64,000 nucleotides of DNA, taken from NCBI GenBank assembly GCA_025267735.1, contig CM046297.1, positions 19,742,011 to 19,806,010 of the forward strand, read 5' to 3'. The position numbers and the translations under genes are program-made. This DNA comes from Mactra quadrangularis (Eukaryota; Mollusca; Bivalvia; Venerida; Mactridae). The notes beneath the pieces are model-generated. The model was given only the letters and a program-made list of their open reading frames with translations. It searched no databases and was not told the DNA's origin. Below are positions 46,120 through 56,726 of this stretch, in pieces. The first letter of the stretch is position 1, and every line of letters starts with the position of its first letter.

Positions 46120-46418
46120 ACCTTAAGCACCCAAGTCTACTTATCTAGGGTCAGGGCCGTGGGTTCAATTCCCTGGCAGGGACATACTTTTGTGGAGCTT
46201 GGTTATGTGATTATTTCTATTACCATTGATTCTCATACAAATGATTCTTAATCATGTAGGGCAGTTGTCAGACACTGACAAAGTATGCTCCTAGTACTTG
46301 GTTAGCAGCTAAATCCAGAGATTCAGCCTTTCAGGGAACAGTCAGTAGGTTGACTGATCGCCGTTATATGTCTTATACAATGTGTTGCGTTGCTAAGGCG
46401 TTAAACCCGACAAAAAAT
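46120..46418 (+). mobile_element. tRNA-derived SINE, family 2, decayed 5' end
   Basis: CAAGTCTACTTATCTAGGG, a B-box-like GGGTTCAATTCCC, the body GGGCAGTTGTCAGACACTGAC and the tail CGTTAAACCCGACAAAAAA. Confidence 0.75.
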
Positions 46419-46827
46419 GGTTTCTTTTAAGATGTCAGTAATGTTGTTTTTTTAAACTATTAAAACGGTAGAAAATGCATGTATCTGACATTAGCATTTT
46501 CATATTGATGGGTAAAACTAAGACTAAAGCTTTTATAAATGAAGTCTATCTCAGTTCGTACATAATGCATTATTTTTTCTACAAAAATAATTCAGTCATG
46601 TTTGTACTGTCTTGGAAAGGCCCTTCAAAGAAATGAACTGTTTATGATTAACAAGATCTACAAATCAAACTCTTGTTTATGTCGTGAAAGTAAAAACCTT
46701 ATTAAAATTCTATAAAAAACCTGAAAAGGCCCTAAAATGGCTTTAAATTTTTGTATTGAAATTATGTTAGAGCAAATTCAACTATATCTTGAATCTCATT
46801 GTAAGCTAACTTTTGATTTTTCTCACT

Positions 46828-47199
46828 ATGGTATTCAATAAAAGTCTCTTCACATATTCACACTTTATAATGTATTCAATCGATTTTTAAAAAAAACTCA
46901 GCTGTTAGTGGTTGAATGTTTTTTTACTTTGCTTTTTGATATGAATTCAATTATTTTTTCATAGATATAAAATAGTAAATCTATTTCAAAGTTGATATTA
47001 GTTTGAGATATTTGATCTTAATTTTGCAGGCTGATAGTTTTGATGCTAATCCAAAACAATGTACTAATAGCAATTTTGCTTCCATTTAATGAATAATGAA
47101 TGAAATAAGCAATGATAATGTAATTCTTCAAAATCGATATTTGAACTTGTTGCATTTCAATTAATTGTATTGTGAAGTAACTTTTGGAGGGTGGTGTAT
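46828..47199. mobile_element. MITE, CTCCAAAAG family, copy 3
   Basis: Left AAAAGTCTCTTCACATATTC, right TTGTGAAGTAACTTTTGGAGGG. Same length class as copies 1 and 2. Confidence 0.55.
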
Positions 47200-47229
47200 A
47201 ACCATAATTGATGTATCATAAAAACCCTT

Positions 47230-47480
47230 CACAGCTAGGACTGGGGTATATTGCAATATGCAGCTGTAGCAATACATACGGCAGTCAACCCAGTCCAGTC
47301 TGCTACAGGCACTTTCCCTATGAAAATCCAATAAATGACTTAATTACTGTACAGGTGATTACATTTTTAAGTATGATACATCAGTGACTTTAGCTATCAT
47401 GGTACAGAACGTGGTAGGCTTCTAGGGCACTGCAATAAACCCCAATATGCTCCAGGCGTATTGTGACAGCCCTTATCACA
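47230..47480. mobile_element. hAT-like MITE, ...TGTGACAGCCCT family, copy
   Basis: Body words TTGCAATATGCAGCTG, CAGTCCAGTC, GGCACTTTCCCTA and the right end GGCGTATTGTGACAGCCCT match 54391-54745. Confidence 0.55.
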
Positions 47481-47584
47481 GTACATATTTTTTCAAGTAG
47501 ATTTTTTGATTGTCTGGCTGTATTGTTCTTTAATTATTATTTCAAATGATGCATAATCGTGTGTTTATTATTTATTTTTTGCAG

Positions 47585-47620
47585 TGAGAATTAGAAAGAA
47601 TGATGGGAATGGATTTGGCA
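47585..47620 (+). CDS. Micro-exon of 36 bp
   Basis: Acceptor TTTTTTGCAG, donor GGCA|GTAAGT, phase 1 to 1. Encodes (M)RIRKNDGNGFG. Joins in frame to the exon at 62419. Confidence 0.6.
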
Positions 47621-48553
47621 GTAAGTGTTACCATATCAAGTTGTATTTTCAGGGATTTTTTTATGACAGGGATTTGTAACCACTTAGATTTATATCAAAT
47701 TCACTGTCATGGCTCATATTAAGACTTATACAAATAACATGTAATACAAGTCAAACTTTTCGGCTGCATTAAGTCCTTTTCACACCCTATTTAATGCGGT
47801 CAGATGTGCAAATGTCCTTTTTGTATATTAGTGTACTTTTTGGCACCTTTTGCCACTAAAAGTCCTTTTTGCTTAGAATTGACCCTCTTTCAGCTCAAAG
47901 TCAGCCCTTTTTATATTATAATTATACATTATTTTTATGAAAAGAATGTCCTTTTCGTATATTAGTGCCCTTTTTGCCCCGTTTTGCCTTTTCACCCAAA
48001 AAGCCCTTTTCCTTTATTAGAGTAACCGCAAATTTTCTCGTATTATAACACTACAAATATTCAATAAGCTAGGTGTAACTGTCCATATTTATATAATCCA
48101 GATGACTTGAAAATCTTGCATTTTTACTCAAATCACTTTAGCAGATGCACATGTAAATGTTGCGGATCTCATTGATAAATCCTGCATAAAATAAAACAAT
48201 GACTTTGAATTAATTTGTGGAAATGATAATATTGTTCATGTACAAAGTGTACTAGGTGGGTGAACTCAAATTTACTTGTAAATATATTAATGTCATGAAA
48301 TTATACAACAGGAATTGTGGCATTTTATTCTGTGGTGAAAAAATATAAATTCAAGAAAATTTCACCGCACATCTCTAGGTCATGTTATACTGATAAGCCT
48401 TTTAGACTGGCTACATAATTGAAGTTATTTTTCTACAATACAATCTGGTACTCTAATAACATGTATGTGCAACTATTTATAGCATTATTTCAATTTGTAA
48501 TCAGCAAAACCAGGATATATTGAGAATTAGAGATTAAGTATAATATACAATGA
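47621..48553. other. Intron, no gene seen
   Basis: 47780-48010 has repeated CCTTTT(T) words (GTCCTTTTT, GCCCTTTTT), likely a decayed repeat. Confidence 0.4.
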
Positions 48554-48811
48554 TGTCCAAAAGTTTCTTTACACATGTTCATTTTTATATATTACAATAT
48601 TATTTACATATACTTCACATGTTGTTGTAAGTTCACAACTAATGTACATTTCAACATGAACACCTAATTATGTTCTTTTATCCTCACTTTTGTCAAAATG
48701 TAGTTTTTAATGAAAAATTCTTTTAATTCATAATCATTGAATTCCATACAAAAGTTCAAGTTTTCTGTAAAAAATATTTAAAAAAATACATGTGTAAAGA
48801 AACTTTTGGAC
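48554..48811. mobile_element. MITE with perfect 23-bp inverted ends
   Basis: 48554-48576 (GTCCAAAAGTTTCTTTACAC...) is the exact reverse complement of 48789-48811. It is 258 bp and non-coding; mariner-like by terminal sequence. Confidence 0.85.
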
Positions 48812-49400
48812 CCCTTATTAGACCTTTTACCTTTCTGAAGCAGGTGATGATTCATCTCTTTAATTTTTCATGAAACATTTTGTGAAAATTTTATTTATTA
48901 GTTGATAAATCCATTTCTGAATAAAATACAGTAAAAACAAAACAATAAGTATAATTGTACAACACTATATCTTTGTAAAATAATTATAAACTATGCTCTA
49001 ATTGCATTTAACTTGACGGTTAAATGTATGCATTCAGAGCATTATCAAGACAAACACATTATATACATGTACATATGTATATCATAAGAAAACAAAATGC
49101 AGATGATTCTTCAATAATTAATGATAAACATGTAAAGTGATGTACAAAATGCAGTAAAATCTTTAAAGGTGAGATATATGATAACAAATTTACTCACCAT
49201 AATATATAAGTGTATGTCCCTACGTTCCACTTCATGCAGTTTCAGAACATAAATTAAATCCTTGTCTTTCTGCTTAAAGGTCTTATATAAATTCGTTTTT
49301 TCTCGATGAAATATGTTTTAAACACGTTCAAGACTACATATCAACATTTTTTTCGTAAAAAAAATACCGAATAAAACGGTAAAGCACGGAAAAAGACCGA
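48812..49400. other. Intron, no gene seen
   Basis: AT-rich, unassigned. Confidence 0.4.
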
Positions 49401-49670
49401 TATACCACACTGAAAACTGGAAGTACCGCGAGAGTGATCTCCCCTGATTATTCGTCAGTTTTGAACATCCGCTATTTTGGTTCAATTAGCTGTCAATAGC
49501 GATACTCGCACAGTGGTCATGTATTTGATTGAAAAAGGGACTATAGTTTGATTTTAACAATGTTTATGAGGAAAATGAAGTATTAAAGCCGTACTAGTAT
49601 AAACCACAGCTCAAATTAGTTCTTAATAAAAGAATTAAGCCTCGAAAGAGTCCCTGACGGAGTCGGAAGA
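49401..49670 (+). promoter_or_regulatory. Promoter-like upstream region of the YqaJ-type gene
   Basis: Locally richer in CG dinucleotides (CCGCGAGAG, GATACTCGCACAG) than the surrounding intron and immediately upstream of a candidate first exon. No TATA box stands out. Inference from position and composition. Confidence 0.3.
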
Positions 49671-50126
49671 TGAATTTTCTGAAGATTCGGCCGGAGATTG
49701 GTAAGTGCGCGAATTTGTCCGTTTTAAGCATACATCGATCTTTATTTATTATTTATAAAAAAGACTATAGATCTATTTTAGCATTATTTAACTGATTATT
49801 CCCTTTTTGAACGATATTTAATGATTCTTTTGATCGATGGATTCAATGGCAGTTCAATGTCTAGATTCTTAATCTTATCAAGGTCTACCGTCTATATTTT
49901 GGAGATCAGACAGAAGTAATCATTTTGAGTATATTCCGAGTATATGTATGCTTGTTAATTATTTTATAAATGATGAGATGCTTTAAAATAAAATCGGTTT
50001 TCGTCTAGTGTCACGGAATTCGGATATTCACTATTTCGGACGGAAAACTAGGTGGTCTACCTTTCAAATTTTGGCCATATACTTTTTAAATGGCGGTTTA
50101 TTGGCATTATTGTTAAATCTTAATGG

Positions 50127-50190
50127 AAGGGTATAACCTCTGAAGGTTGGATTAGAACCCTTTCCCCTCAAGAGAACTATATGGTAGGGA
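50127..50190 (-). mobile_element. SINE family 1 fragment
   Basis: TGGAAGGGTATAACCTCTG followed by GGATTAGAACCCTTTCCCC is the reverse complement of the B-box region of family 1, decayed. Confidence 0.55.
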
Positions 50191-51186
50191 CAGCCAATAT
50201 CAAGCATTAACTTATTGGATTAAAAACTTTAATTAGATTTTATTAGATGTGAACCTGACTTCAGCCTATACAGTCTTGTATATATTCTTTTTTTTTTTAC
50301 TTTTTTTCAGGTCATGCACTCCCAGAGAATGAGAGAGAAACCCCCTGGATTATAACAGAGAAAAAGGGTACTGTGCTAGCCAGTCAATGTGACTGTATTA
50401 AGAAGATATGTTATCCAACAAATTCATTTCAAAATGAGGCTACAAAGAGCAGGAAAGAAAAGCTAAAATTGACTATATTCTCAAACATCGAAAGGAAACA
50501 TGAAAATGCTCGAATCACAGACAATGGTCTTTACATTTACATTGAAAAGCCTTTCATAGCAGCCTCCTCAGATGGTATCCTTTCATGTAAGTGCTGTCCA
50601 AAAAGTTGTGTGGAAGTGATGTGTCCCTTTTCAAAGAAAGATCAAATGGTTAGTGAAGATATACCATATTTGAAAAGACATAGTGATGGTCAACTTACAT
50701 TGGACACATCACATGAGTACTATTATCAGATTCAATGTCAAATGTGATGTACTGGACATACAAGTTGCTACTTTGGATGATTGGATACATTTGGATGATT
50801 TGGATGATTCACTCCAAGGATGACTTTTGGAAAATGATGTGTGAAAAAGCTCAAGTCATATTTCAAGTCGGAACTCTGCCTGAACTTGTGGGCAAATTCT
50901 ACACTAAACCACCAACTTCAAAATATTCAATTTATGTGTCTGCAGAGAAAACTTATTATCACCAACCAATAATGCAGGAGTCAGTGCTGAAAACCCGAGA
51001 CCAACAGAATGACCAAGACATATCCATCCCAAGCTTAGACATTTCTTATACTAATGAAGAAAGATTGTGTTATTGCAACCAGGTGGAATTTGGTGAAATG
51101 ATATGCTGTAACAATGAAAATTGTGATATAAAATGGTTTCATGTCCCATGTTCAAAAATAACATAAACCGTTAGCTAAGTTATGGT

Positions 51187-52543
51187 CAGGGACCAGGAAA
51201 TCGCCGGTTTTTCGGTTTTCGGACCGATTTTTTCAGTTTGGACCGATTGAGATTTCAAAATCCTTAAAAAAATCGGTCCGGGAAAAATTCACTAAATTTG
51301 ACCTCAAACCATTAATTTCCATAATTTTCAAGAAAACGTATCGATAATATATTATCAAACAACTATCAGTTGCTAAAACCCACTGTTTACTGATGTAATA
51401 TCCTGCTTAATTGTCCACAGGTTACACATCAAGGACCCTGTATAACGTATCCATGGTTACCGGTATCATGTGGGGTTGAGGCAGTGATATTTTTTTTTTG
51501 ATCGAGCACAGCAAGGTACGCTTGATTTGCACTCGATTAATTTGAAGAACAGCAGAAGAATATGTTCTTACTTAATCGTGTCCATCGAACCGATTACGTT
51601 TTTCAATCGGTCTGTTTGAAACCTGTAAACTTGTAAAAAACAATAATCTTTTATAAAGAATGTTTTATGAATAATTAAAGAAAACAATTTAACTGCTTTT
51701 GTTGTCAATTCCTGATTGATGTATTCGTTTAATCTTTAATTTGTTTGACTTAATTCATGATTTATTTTTACGTCTTAAATTGAGGTGTGAATAATAAGAA
51801 ATTATTTTAGGACATGTATCTACGCAAATTCTTATTAATCGAAGGTACAGTTGTTGATGATCAAAATTCAACCTTCTCTTCTCCCTTCTTTGGTGAACAA
51901 AATTAATGATTACTATTAAATTCCAAATTCAACGAAAATAATTTTCAAAACGAACAGTTGTGTCATTAAACTATCTATAAATGGTGTACTATGCACGATT
52001 TGATAATCTTTTGTGTTAAAAGAAACCGCGTGATGAGATGTCATACATTTTCGAGACCCACGCTAGATCGTCACTACGTATGAGAAACGTTTAATCTACG
52101 TGTGTAATTAAAAAAGCTTATCATTATTTTACGTTTTCTTTCTTAATTTAGCGAACGACGCTTAAATGCGAGACATTTACTTTGGACCCGTTTTTCTGCG
52201 CATGCGCAGTTAAAATAATTTTCCCACATGACGGAGTTTTCCAACAACATTAGAACTAGATGAAACAGCCTTTTTTCAAGTTCTGTTTATTGAACGACCG
52301 ACGATTGCGGGGAGTAATTTCGGAAACCACGCTTTTATTTTAGATAGAAGTTTTGTAAAAAAATAAACAAACAACGCCAATGCGTCGTATGCCTTCCTAA
52401 TAAAAGGGAGCAAAAAATAAGTACTAACATGGTCGTGAATAAAGTACAGTAAACGGTCGGGTCCGAACGGTACACGTTAAAACCCGTATCCGGTACTCGG
52501 ACGGCTTTGGACCGATTGACTTCGGCGAATTTCCTGGTCCCTG
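51187..52543. mobile_element. hAT-type element, 1357 bp, inside the PHD finger
   Basis: Ends CAGGGACCAGGAAATCGCCG and CGGCGAATTTCCTGGTCCCTG are inverted, and GTTATGGT is duplicated exactly at 51179-51186 and 52544-52551. The interior lacks a transposase but has inverted CGGTCCGG/CCGATTTTT-rich subterminal parts. Removing one target copy and the element rejoins the PHD coding sequence. Confidence 0.92.
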
Positions 52544-52952
52544 GTTATGGTATTGTCCAGACTGTCGAAAACTCATGTTTTGAATGAAATATGTGACTTA
52601 TGTGAAATGTGGCTCAAATAAATAACATGTAAATAAACTAAATTAATTGCAGGAATGTGACACGTGACTCAGTCATTCTGTGTTCATGACCTAAAGTCAT
52701 ACGTAAATATGAAATCTGTTAGCGTGTAAATATGTAACTCTCTAAAACTAAGAGGTAATAAAAGTATATGCATGTACTGACTCATATTGAATTTGATATA
52801 AGTAGGTTAATCTAATTTGGTTCTTTCAAATATTGTTACTAAAAATAACTACTACCAATGTTCTCATTTTACCTGTACTACTTATTAAACTTGTGAATTT
52901 TCCATACACTTAAACATTTGTCATCTTTCATCCTTAGTAATAGAAATTATAT

Positions 52953-53119
52953 TAAGTCAAATCTTGATACAACAATTTGGTTTGTTTCTGAGAAATGTGT
53001 CGTTATAACACATATGTCAGTGTAATGAATTCTTTTTACCAAAATGTACATGTTGTTATTGGTTCCCATAAAATATGTCGGTATTACAAGAATGTCGTTG
53101 TATCAAGATCTGACTGTAG
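52953..53119. mobile_element. MITE, TACAGTCAGA family, copy 2
   Basis: Left TTAAGTCAAATCTTGATACAAC, right GTTGTATCAAGATCTGACTGTA, inverted; same family as 16789-16955 in the opposite orientation. Confidence 0.7.
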
Positions 53120-53140
53120 ATGGTATTTTATTCATTCGAA

Positions 53141-53418
53141 GCTGCCTGGCTAGCTCAGTTGGTAGCATGCAAGTCTACTGATCGAGCATTGAGGACTCAA
53201 TTCATTAGAGGGGCATAATATTGTTGAGCTTCGTCATAAAATCATTTTATACATCAACTCTCCCTCCTACCAATGATTGTTGGTTATGCAGGGCAGTTGT
53301 CAGTCACTGACAAAAGTATATGCTAAGTACTTGGTGAACAGCTTAATCTAGACGTTTAGCCTCTCCAGGAACAATGAGTTGGTTGACTGCCATTATATGA
53401 CCTATACAATGTGCTGCT
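53141..53418 (+). mobile_element. tRNA-derived SINE, family 2, full length
   Basis: GCCTGGCTAGCTCAGTTGGT A box, ACTCAATTCATT at the B-box position, the body GGGCAGTTGTCAGTCACTGAC and an end at CAATGTGCTGCTACAGCG. Confidence 0.8.
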
Positions 53419-53670
53419 ACAGCGCAATAGAGGTATCCTGGGTTCGATTCCTCGGCTGGGTATATTTTAGTTGAGCCTTGTATGAAATAATTTCTACAAC
53501 AATTCCCCCTCCTACCAGTGATTCATACTTGTGTAGGGAGTTTGTCAATGTCGAAAGTAAGCTCTTAGTAGTTGGTAAACAGCTAATTTCAGAGATTAAG
53601 CCTTTCCACGAACAATGGGTAGGTTGACTGACTGCCATTATTTGACTTATACAATGTTTTGCAACAAAAC
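53419..53670 (+). mobile_element. SINE family 2, second tandem copy without A box
   Basis: Follows directly, beginning at the B-box region (CTGGGTTCGATTCC) and repeating the same body and tail. Probably an insertion into, or a dimer with, the preceding copy. Confidence 0.65.
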
Positions 53671-53929
53671 TAACATATTCATACAATGTTCTTCAACACA
53701 AATAATTAATGTAAGGACTGCTATTATTTTTTGAATATTTATTATAATTTATAGTACCAAAAAATGAAAAAAATACATAATATACACATAAAAATATGTA
53801 TAAAAGCAACACTTAATGACTTATATTGGCATAAATTTGGTCCGCTAGGATTTTAGAACAACTACAACATTTATTAAAGATATCGAACTATTTCTCAATC
53901 AAACACAACAACAGTGTCACACAAATTCA

Positions 53930-54190
53930 CTAGACAGCAACATAATGGGCGATTTTGTCAACTGCGGGAATGCCATTATTGTCTTTAGTCATGAGATAAT
54001 CAAGGGGAAGTGTATCATTAAGAATTGTGTACTTCTGTCTAGTTACACCAATGACGCCTTCAACATGGATCCTTACACTTGCTCAATTTCAAGTCGTCCC
54101 TACATCAATTGGTGACAACTGATCTTTCCCTTAGTTAAAGCTGGGACCTTTACTTCGCCACACAATGTAATACGTAGTAGTCTTGTTGCA
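53930..54190 (-). pseudogene. DDE_4-type transposase C-terminal remnant (IS4EU/Harbinger-like)
   Basis: On the minus strand, frames with several stops and one shift read GEVKVPALTKGK, then QLSPIDV, then [12 protein letters not shown], then [17 protein letters not shown] and an end at [10 protein letters not shown]. The R-I-H-V-E block with K-x-T-I-L downstream is typical of the last catalytic Glu region of DDE_4 transposases, many of which carry an N-terminal THAP domain. The Glu is kept and the Arg after it is Gly. Clearly inactive. Recognition is by remembered family pattern. Confidence 0.6.
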
Positions 54191-54364
54191 CTGGTGCAAC
54201 TCAGTTTTCTTCATTATATAACGCTGGAACTGCTTACATTTCTTATTTCTTTCTGAAGTACTGTGGATAAACACCCATCTACACGGCATACTTTCTTTGC
54301 AATTTGTAACTAGTCTTTCTCCTTTAGCTTTGTAGAGCTTTCATTAGATCTTTGATACTCTCTG
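54191..54364 (-). pseudogene. Unidentified minus-strand coding remnant
   Basis: Starts after an acceptor TTCTTTTTCAG (a CAGCAG tandem acceptor, exon limit 54364 or 54361). One frame reads QRVSKI, two stops (TAA TGA), then KLYKAKGERLVTNCKES and MPCRWVFIHSTSERNKKCKQ without stop for about 65 codons. If joined to 56560-56726 in phase 0 the protein would end at QRVSKI. Family not recognised. Confidence 0.4.
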
Positions 54365-54390
54365 CTGAAAAAGAATAAATTAGTTATTAC

Positions 54391-54745
54391 TAGGGCTGCC
54401 ACAATATGTCGCTATACCGGTATATTGTGATATGCAGCTGCAGCATACCCTGGTACAAATTTAATGAAGTGGTATTTAGGCTAGCGATATGTTCTACACA
54501 TATCGGTATATTCTCATTATTATTAAATGCCCAATTATTTTAGTCCAGTCGCAACGGACACTTTCCTTACAAAATCCTATAATATACCACTATACAGAAT
54601 AGTTCTTTGAAGCAAAAGTTATGTATTTTGTTGTGTTGTGTCACCTGCATCTTTGGTTTGCAAAGCTATATATTGTGGTATTAATTGTGATTCAGTTCCA
54701 GCTCAATGTACCGTGATCTGCCCCTAGCGTGTTGTGACAGGCCTA
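54391..54745. mobile_element. hAT-like MITE, TAGGGCTGCCACAATA family
   Basis: Left TAGGGCTGCCACAATATG, right TGTTGTGACAGGCCTA, inverted and diverged. Flanks GTTATTAC and GATATTAC match at 6 of 8 bases, a possible old hAT target duplication. Confidence 0.6.
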
Positions 54746-54820
54746 GATATTACTTTCCTTTCAAGTAGAAATAGAGCAATTTTAAATGTATGCTTACATC
54801 AGAGATGGTGAAAAGTTTCT

Positions 54821-55066
54821 ATTGTTCGTTATTTCTCATCTGTCAAAACATGAATAATTTCATGGTGAATGTGTTTATTAAATCACTCTTGTAATACAGC
54901 CATAAATTTCCGAGAATGTGTATTATGATCAAGTAAAGCTGTTTATGGCATTTGATATGTTTTAGTCAATACATTCGTAATTACAATTAGGCCGCCAGTA
55001 CAAAACAATGCATTCAGTCACTGTGTAATTATTCAAGCTTTGACAGTTTAGAAAAAACAGACAATA
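54821..55066 (+). mobile_element. MITE, TTTGACAGTTGAG family, copy
   Basis: ATTGTTCGTTATTTCTCATC at the left, TTTGACAGTTTAGAAAAAAC then AGACAAT at the right, with the same body as 45790-46028. Confidence 0.75.
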
Positions 55067-55171
55067 AACATGATGAACTTACAATGATTATTTTATACCA
55101 AATTAAAGATACCTTTTTTTCATCAGAGAGCATATCAGATACTTGTTCATATTAAAACTAACTATCATACA

Positions 55172-55735
55172 AACAAGAGTTTTGCTTGGAGGGGCACATA
55201 CATCTGTGTGCAGTTATGTCTCATAAGAAGTGACCTATGACCTCTGAATAAGTCATTACCCTGACCCGAGGAAAATAAAGAAAATATTTTGTGAACCCAA
55301 GTACATCCGTTTCCGAGATTATCACCTGCACTAAGTTTCTCAGTATGAGCTTACACTGACCTTGACCTTTGACACAGGGGCTTCAGAACCAATAGGGCAT
55401 ACGCTTTACCCAAGAAGTATCAACACATTAAATTTGGTGAAGCTAGGTAAAGTGGTTGTTGAGTAATTGTCCAGACAAAGTGTTTTTATACCATGTCCCT
55501 GTGACCTTCACCTTTGACCAAGAGGCCTTAAATAAATAAGCACACCCTAGACATAATGGCTACCAACACATAAGACCTAGTGAACCTAGGTACCGTCATT
55601 GTTGAGTTATTTGTCCGAACAAAGTATTCATATAATTTCACTCTAAAGTGACCTTTGACCTAAAAATTGATAGGGCACACCCTCTATACAAGGGCTACCC
55701 ACACATTAAATTTTGGGAATCTAGGTACATCAAAA
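55172..55735 (-). mobile_element. Helentron/HINE-like family 2 relative, inverted and truncated
   Basis: Begins with AACAAGAGTTTTGCTTGG, the complement of a CTCTTGTT terminus, and contains about three units with TGACCTTGACCTTTGACAC and variants. The 5' hairpin end is missing; it abuts the SINE remnant at 55736. Confidence 0.65.
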
Positions 55736-55918
55736 CTTACTTTAGTCATTGACCAACTACTGCCCTACATTATTTAGAATCAGTGGTAGGAAGGAGAATG
55801 GCCATATCAATAATTTCATAACCAAGCTCCAAGAAAGTATCCCCCCCCCAAGGAATCAAAGCATCAACCCCATGATCAGTAGACTTGTGTGCTGCCAACT
55901 GAGCTAGCCAGGTGGCTA
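55736..55918 (-). mobile_element. tRNA-derived SINE, family 2, inverted
   Basis: Reverse-complement A box (CAACTGAGCTAGCCAGG) at the right end and body (ACTGCCCTACATTATTTAGA) at the left. Contains a run of eight C bases near 55840. Confidence 0.7.
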
Positions 55919-56265
55919 CCAATGCAAATCATGTATATTAACGGCATTCTCTTGGTTTTGTTCAATTTAACACTGAAGCAAAACATCAAGGGTCAGTATA
56001 TTCCTGGAACTCTGAATCTTAGGATTTTAACCACTTAATGAGTGTGTTTTTCTGTTGTTGACTGATAACTGCTTATCTTGATTTAAAATCAGTGGTATGA
56101 GGAACAATGGTCATAGAAATTATATCCTGACCAATCTTTGCTAAAAATGCGTCAAACAATGACCCCACCCCTTTGCCTTTAAGTAGACTTGTGCGCTAGC
56201 CACACAGTATTTAAATGCTTTTAATTAATCAACATAAAATCTAATTGTTTCAAATGTATTTAGAT
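55919..56265. other. No gene; decayed inverted SINE
   Basis: 56050-56205 is a strongly decayed inverted family 2 copy (GACTGATAACTGC, AAGTAGACTTGTGCGCTAGCC). Confidence 0.45.
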
Positions 56266-56490
56266 GTCCGGATAGCTCAGTTGGTAGCTCACAAGTCTAC
56301 TGATCGAGGGGTTGTGGATCCGATTCCTGTGCTGGGCATACTTTCATGAAGCTCAGTCATGAAATTATTTCTACGGTCATTCTCCCTCCTACCAATGATT
56401 TTTAATTATGTAGGGCAGTTGTCTGTTACTGACGAAAATATAGGACTAGTAGTCTGAATCCAGAGATATAGCCTTTCCGGAAGAGTGTAA
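56266..56490 (+). mobile_element. tRNA-derived SINE, family 2
   Basis: GTCCGGATAGCTCAGTTGGT A box, GTGGATCCGATTCCTGTGC near the B box, the body GGGCAGTTGTCTGTTACTGAC; truncated after TAGCCTTTCCGGAAG. Confidence 0.75.
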
Positions 56491-56559
56491 TACTACAGAT
56501 CTGACATCAGTATCTTAAAGGTCAAGCAAATTAAAATACTGAGTTACACATTACATTAC

Positions 56560-56726
56560 CTTGCTTCCATTATAGAGAGCATCTAATGAAGGGTGTGATA
56601 TCCATCTAAATATAACTCTTTGAAAGACTTCCGATATATTTGTAGGTTCTGCCTGAGAAACTGTTAAACATCTCTTATGTGAAATTTTTAGCAGATTTTT
56701 TTCTAGCTCAGCATGTGGCTTGCACT
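56560..56726 (-). CDS. Minus-strand exon of unknown family
   Basis: On the minus strand: acceptor ATGTTTTTCAG, donor AAG|GTAATG. Only one frame is open, encoding 55 residues from (x)CKPHAELEKNLLKISHKRCL to ISHPSLDALYNGSK; it enters with two bases of a codon and leaves in phase 0. It faces the THAP-like frame upstream (59516-59755) and an acceptor downstream (54364), so it may belong to a minus-strand gene, but the phases do not join it to the THAP frame. Confidence 0.5.

Larger units (their letters stand above)
49671..52583 (+). pseudogene. Broken SWIM/YqaJ/PHD gene
   Basis: Candidate exon 1 (49671-49701, MNFLKIRPEI, donor TTG|GTAAGT, phase 1) joins exon 2 at 50311 (acceptor TTTTTTTCAG). Exon 2 starts with a piece that resembles the front of a SWIM zinc finger (PWIITEKKGTVLASQCDC), but the following Cys/His half is missing. 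A YqaJ-like nuclease domain follows: PFIAASSDGIL (acidic site), CVEVMCPFSKK and YYYQIQCQM. The family's E-x-K pair reads E-V-M here, so the catalytic lysine is lost. A TGA at 50745 and frameshifts follow. The frame re-opens (FWKMMCEKAQ, LPELVGKFY) into a C4HC3 PHD finger (CYCNQVEFGEMICC, WFHVPC), which is cut by the hAT element at 51187-52543; its last pair, WYCPDC, lies beyond it (about 52550-52570). It lies on the coding strand inside an intron of the larger gene. Confidence 0.75.

Noticed and set aside
50735..50830. Frame through the stretch between the YqaJ and PHD parts
   Set aside because: Trp/Ile/Met-rich reading with TTTGGATGATT repeats does not resemble the family; I treat it as frameshifted remnant.
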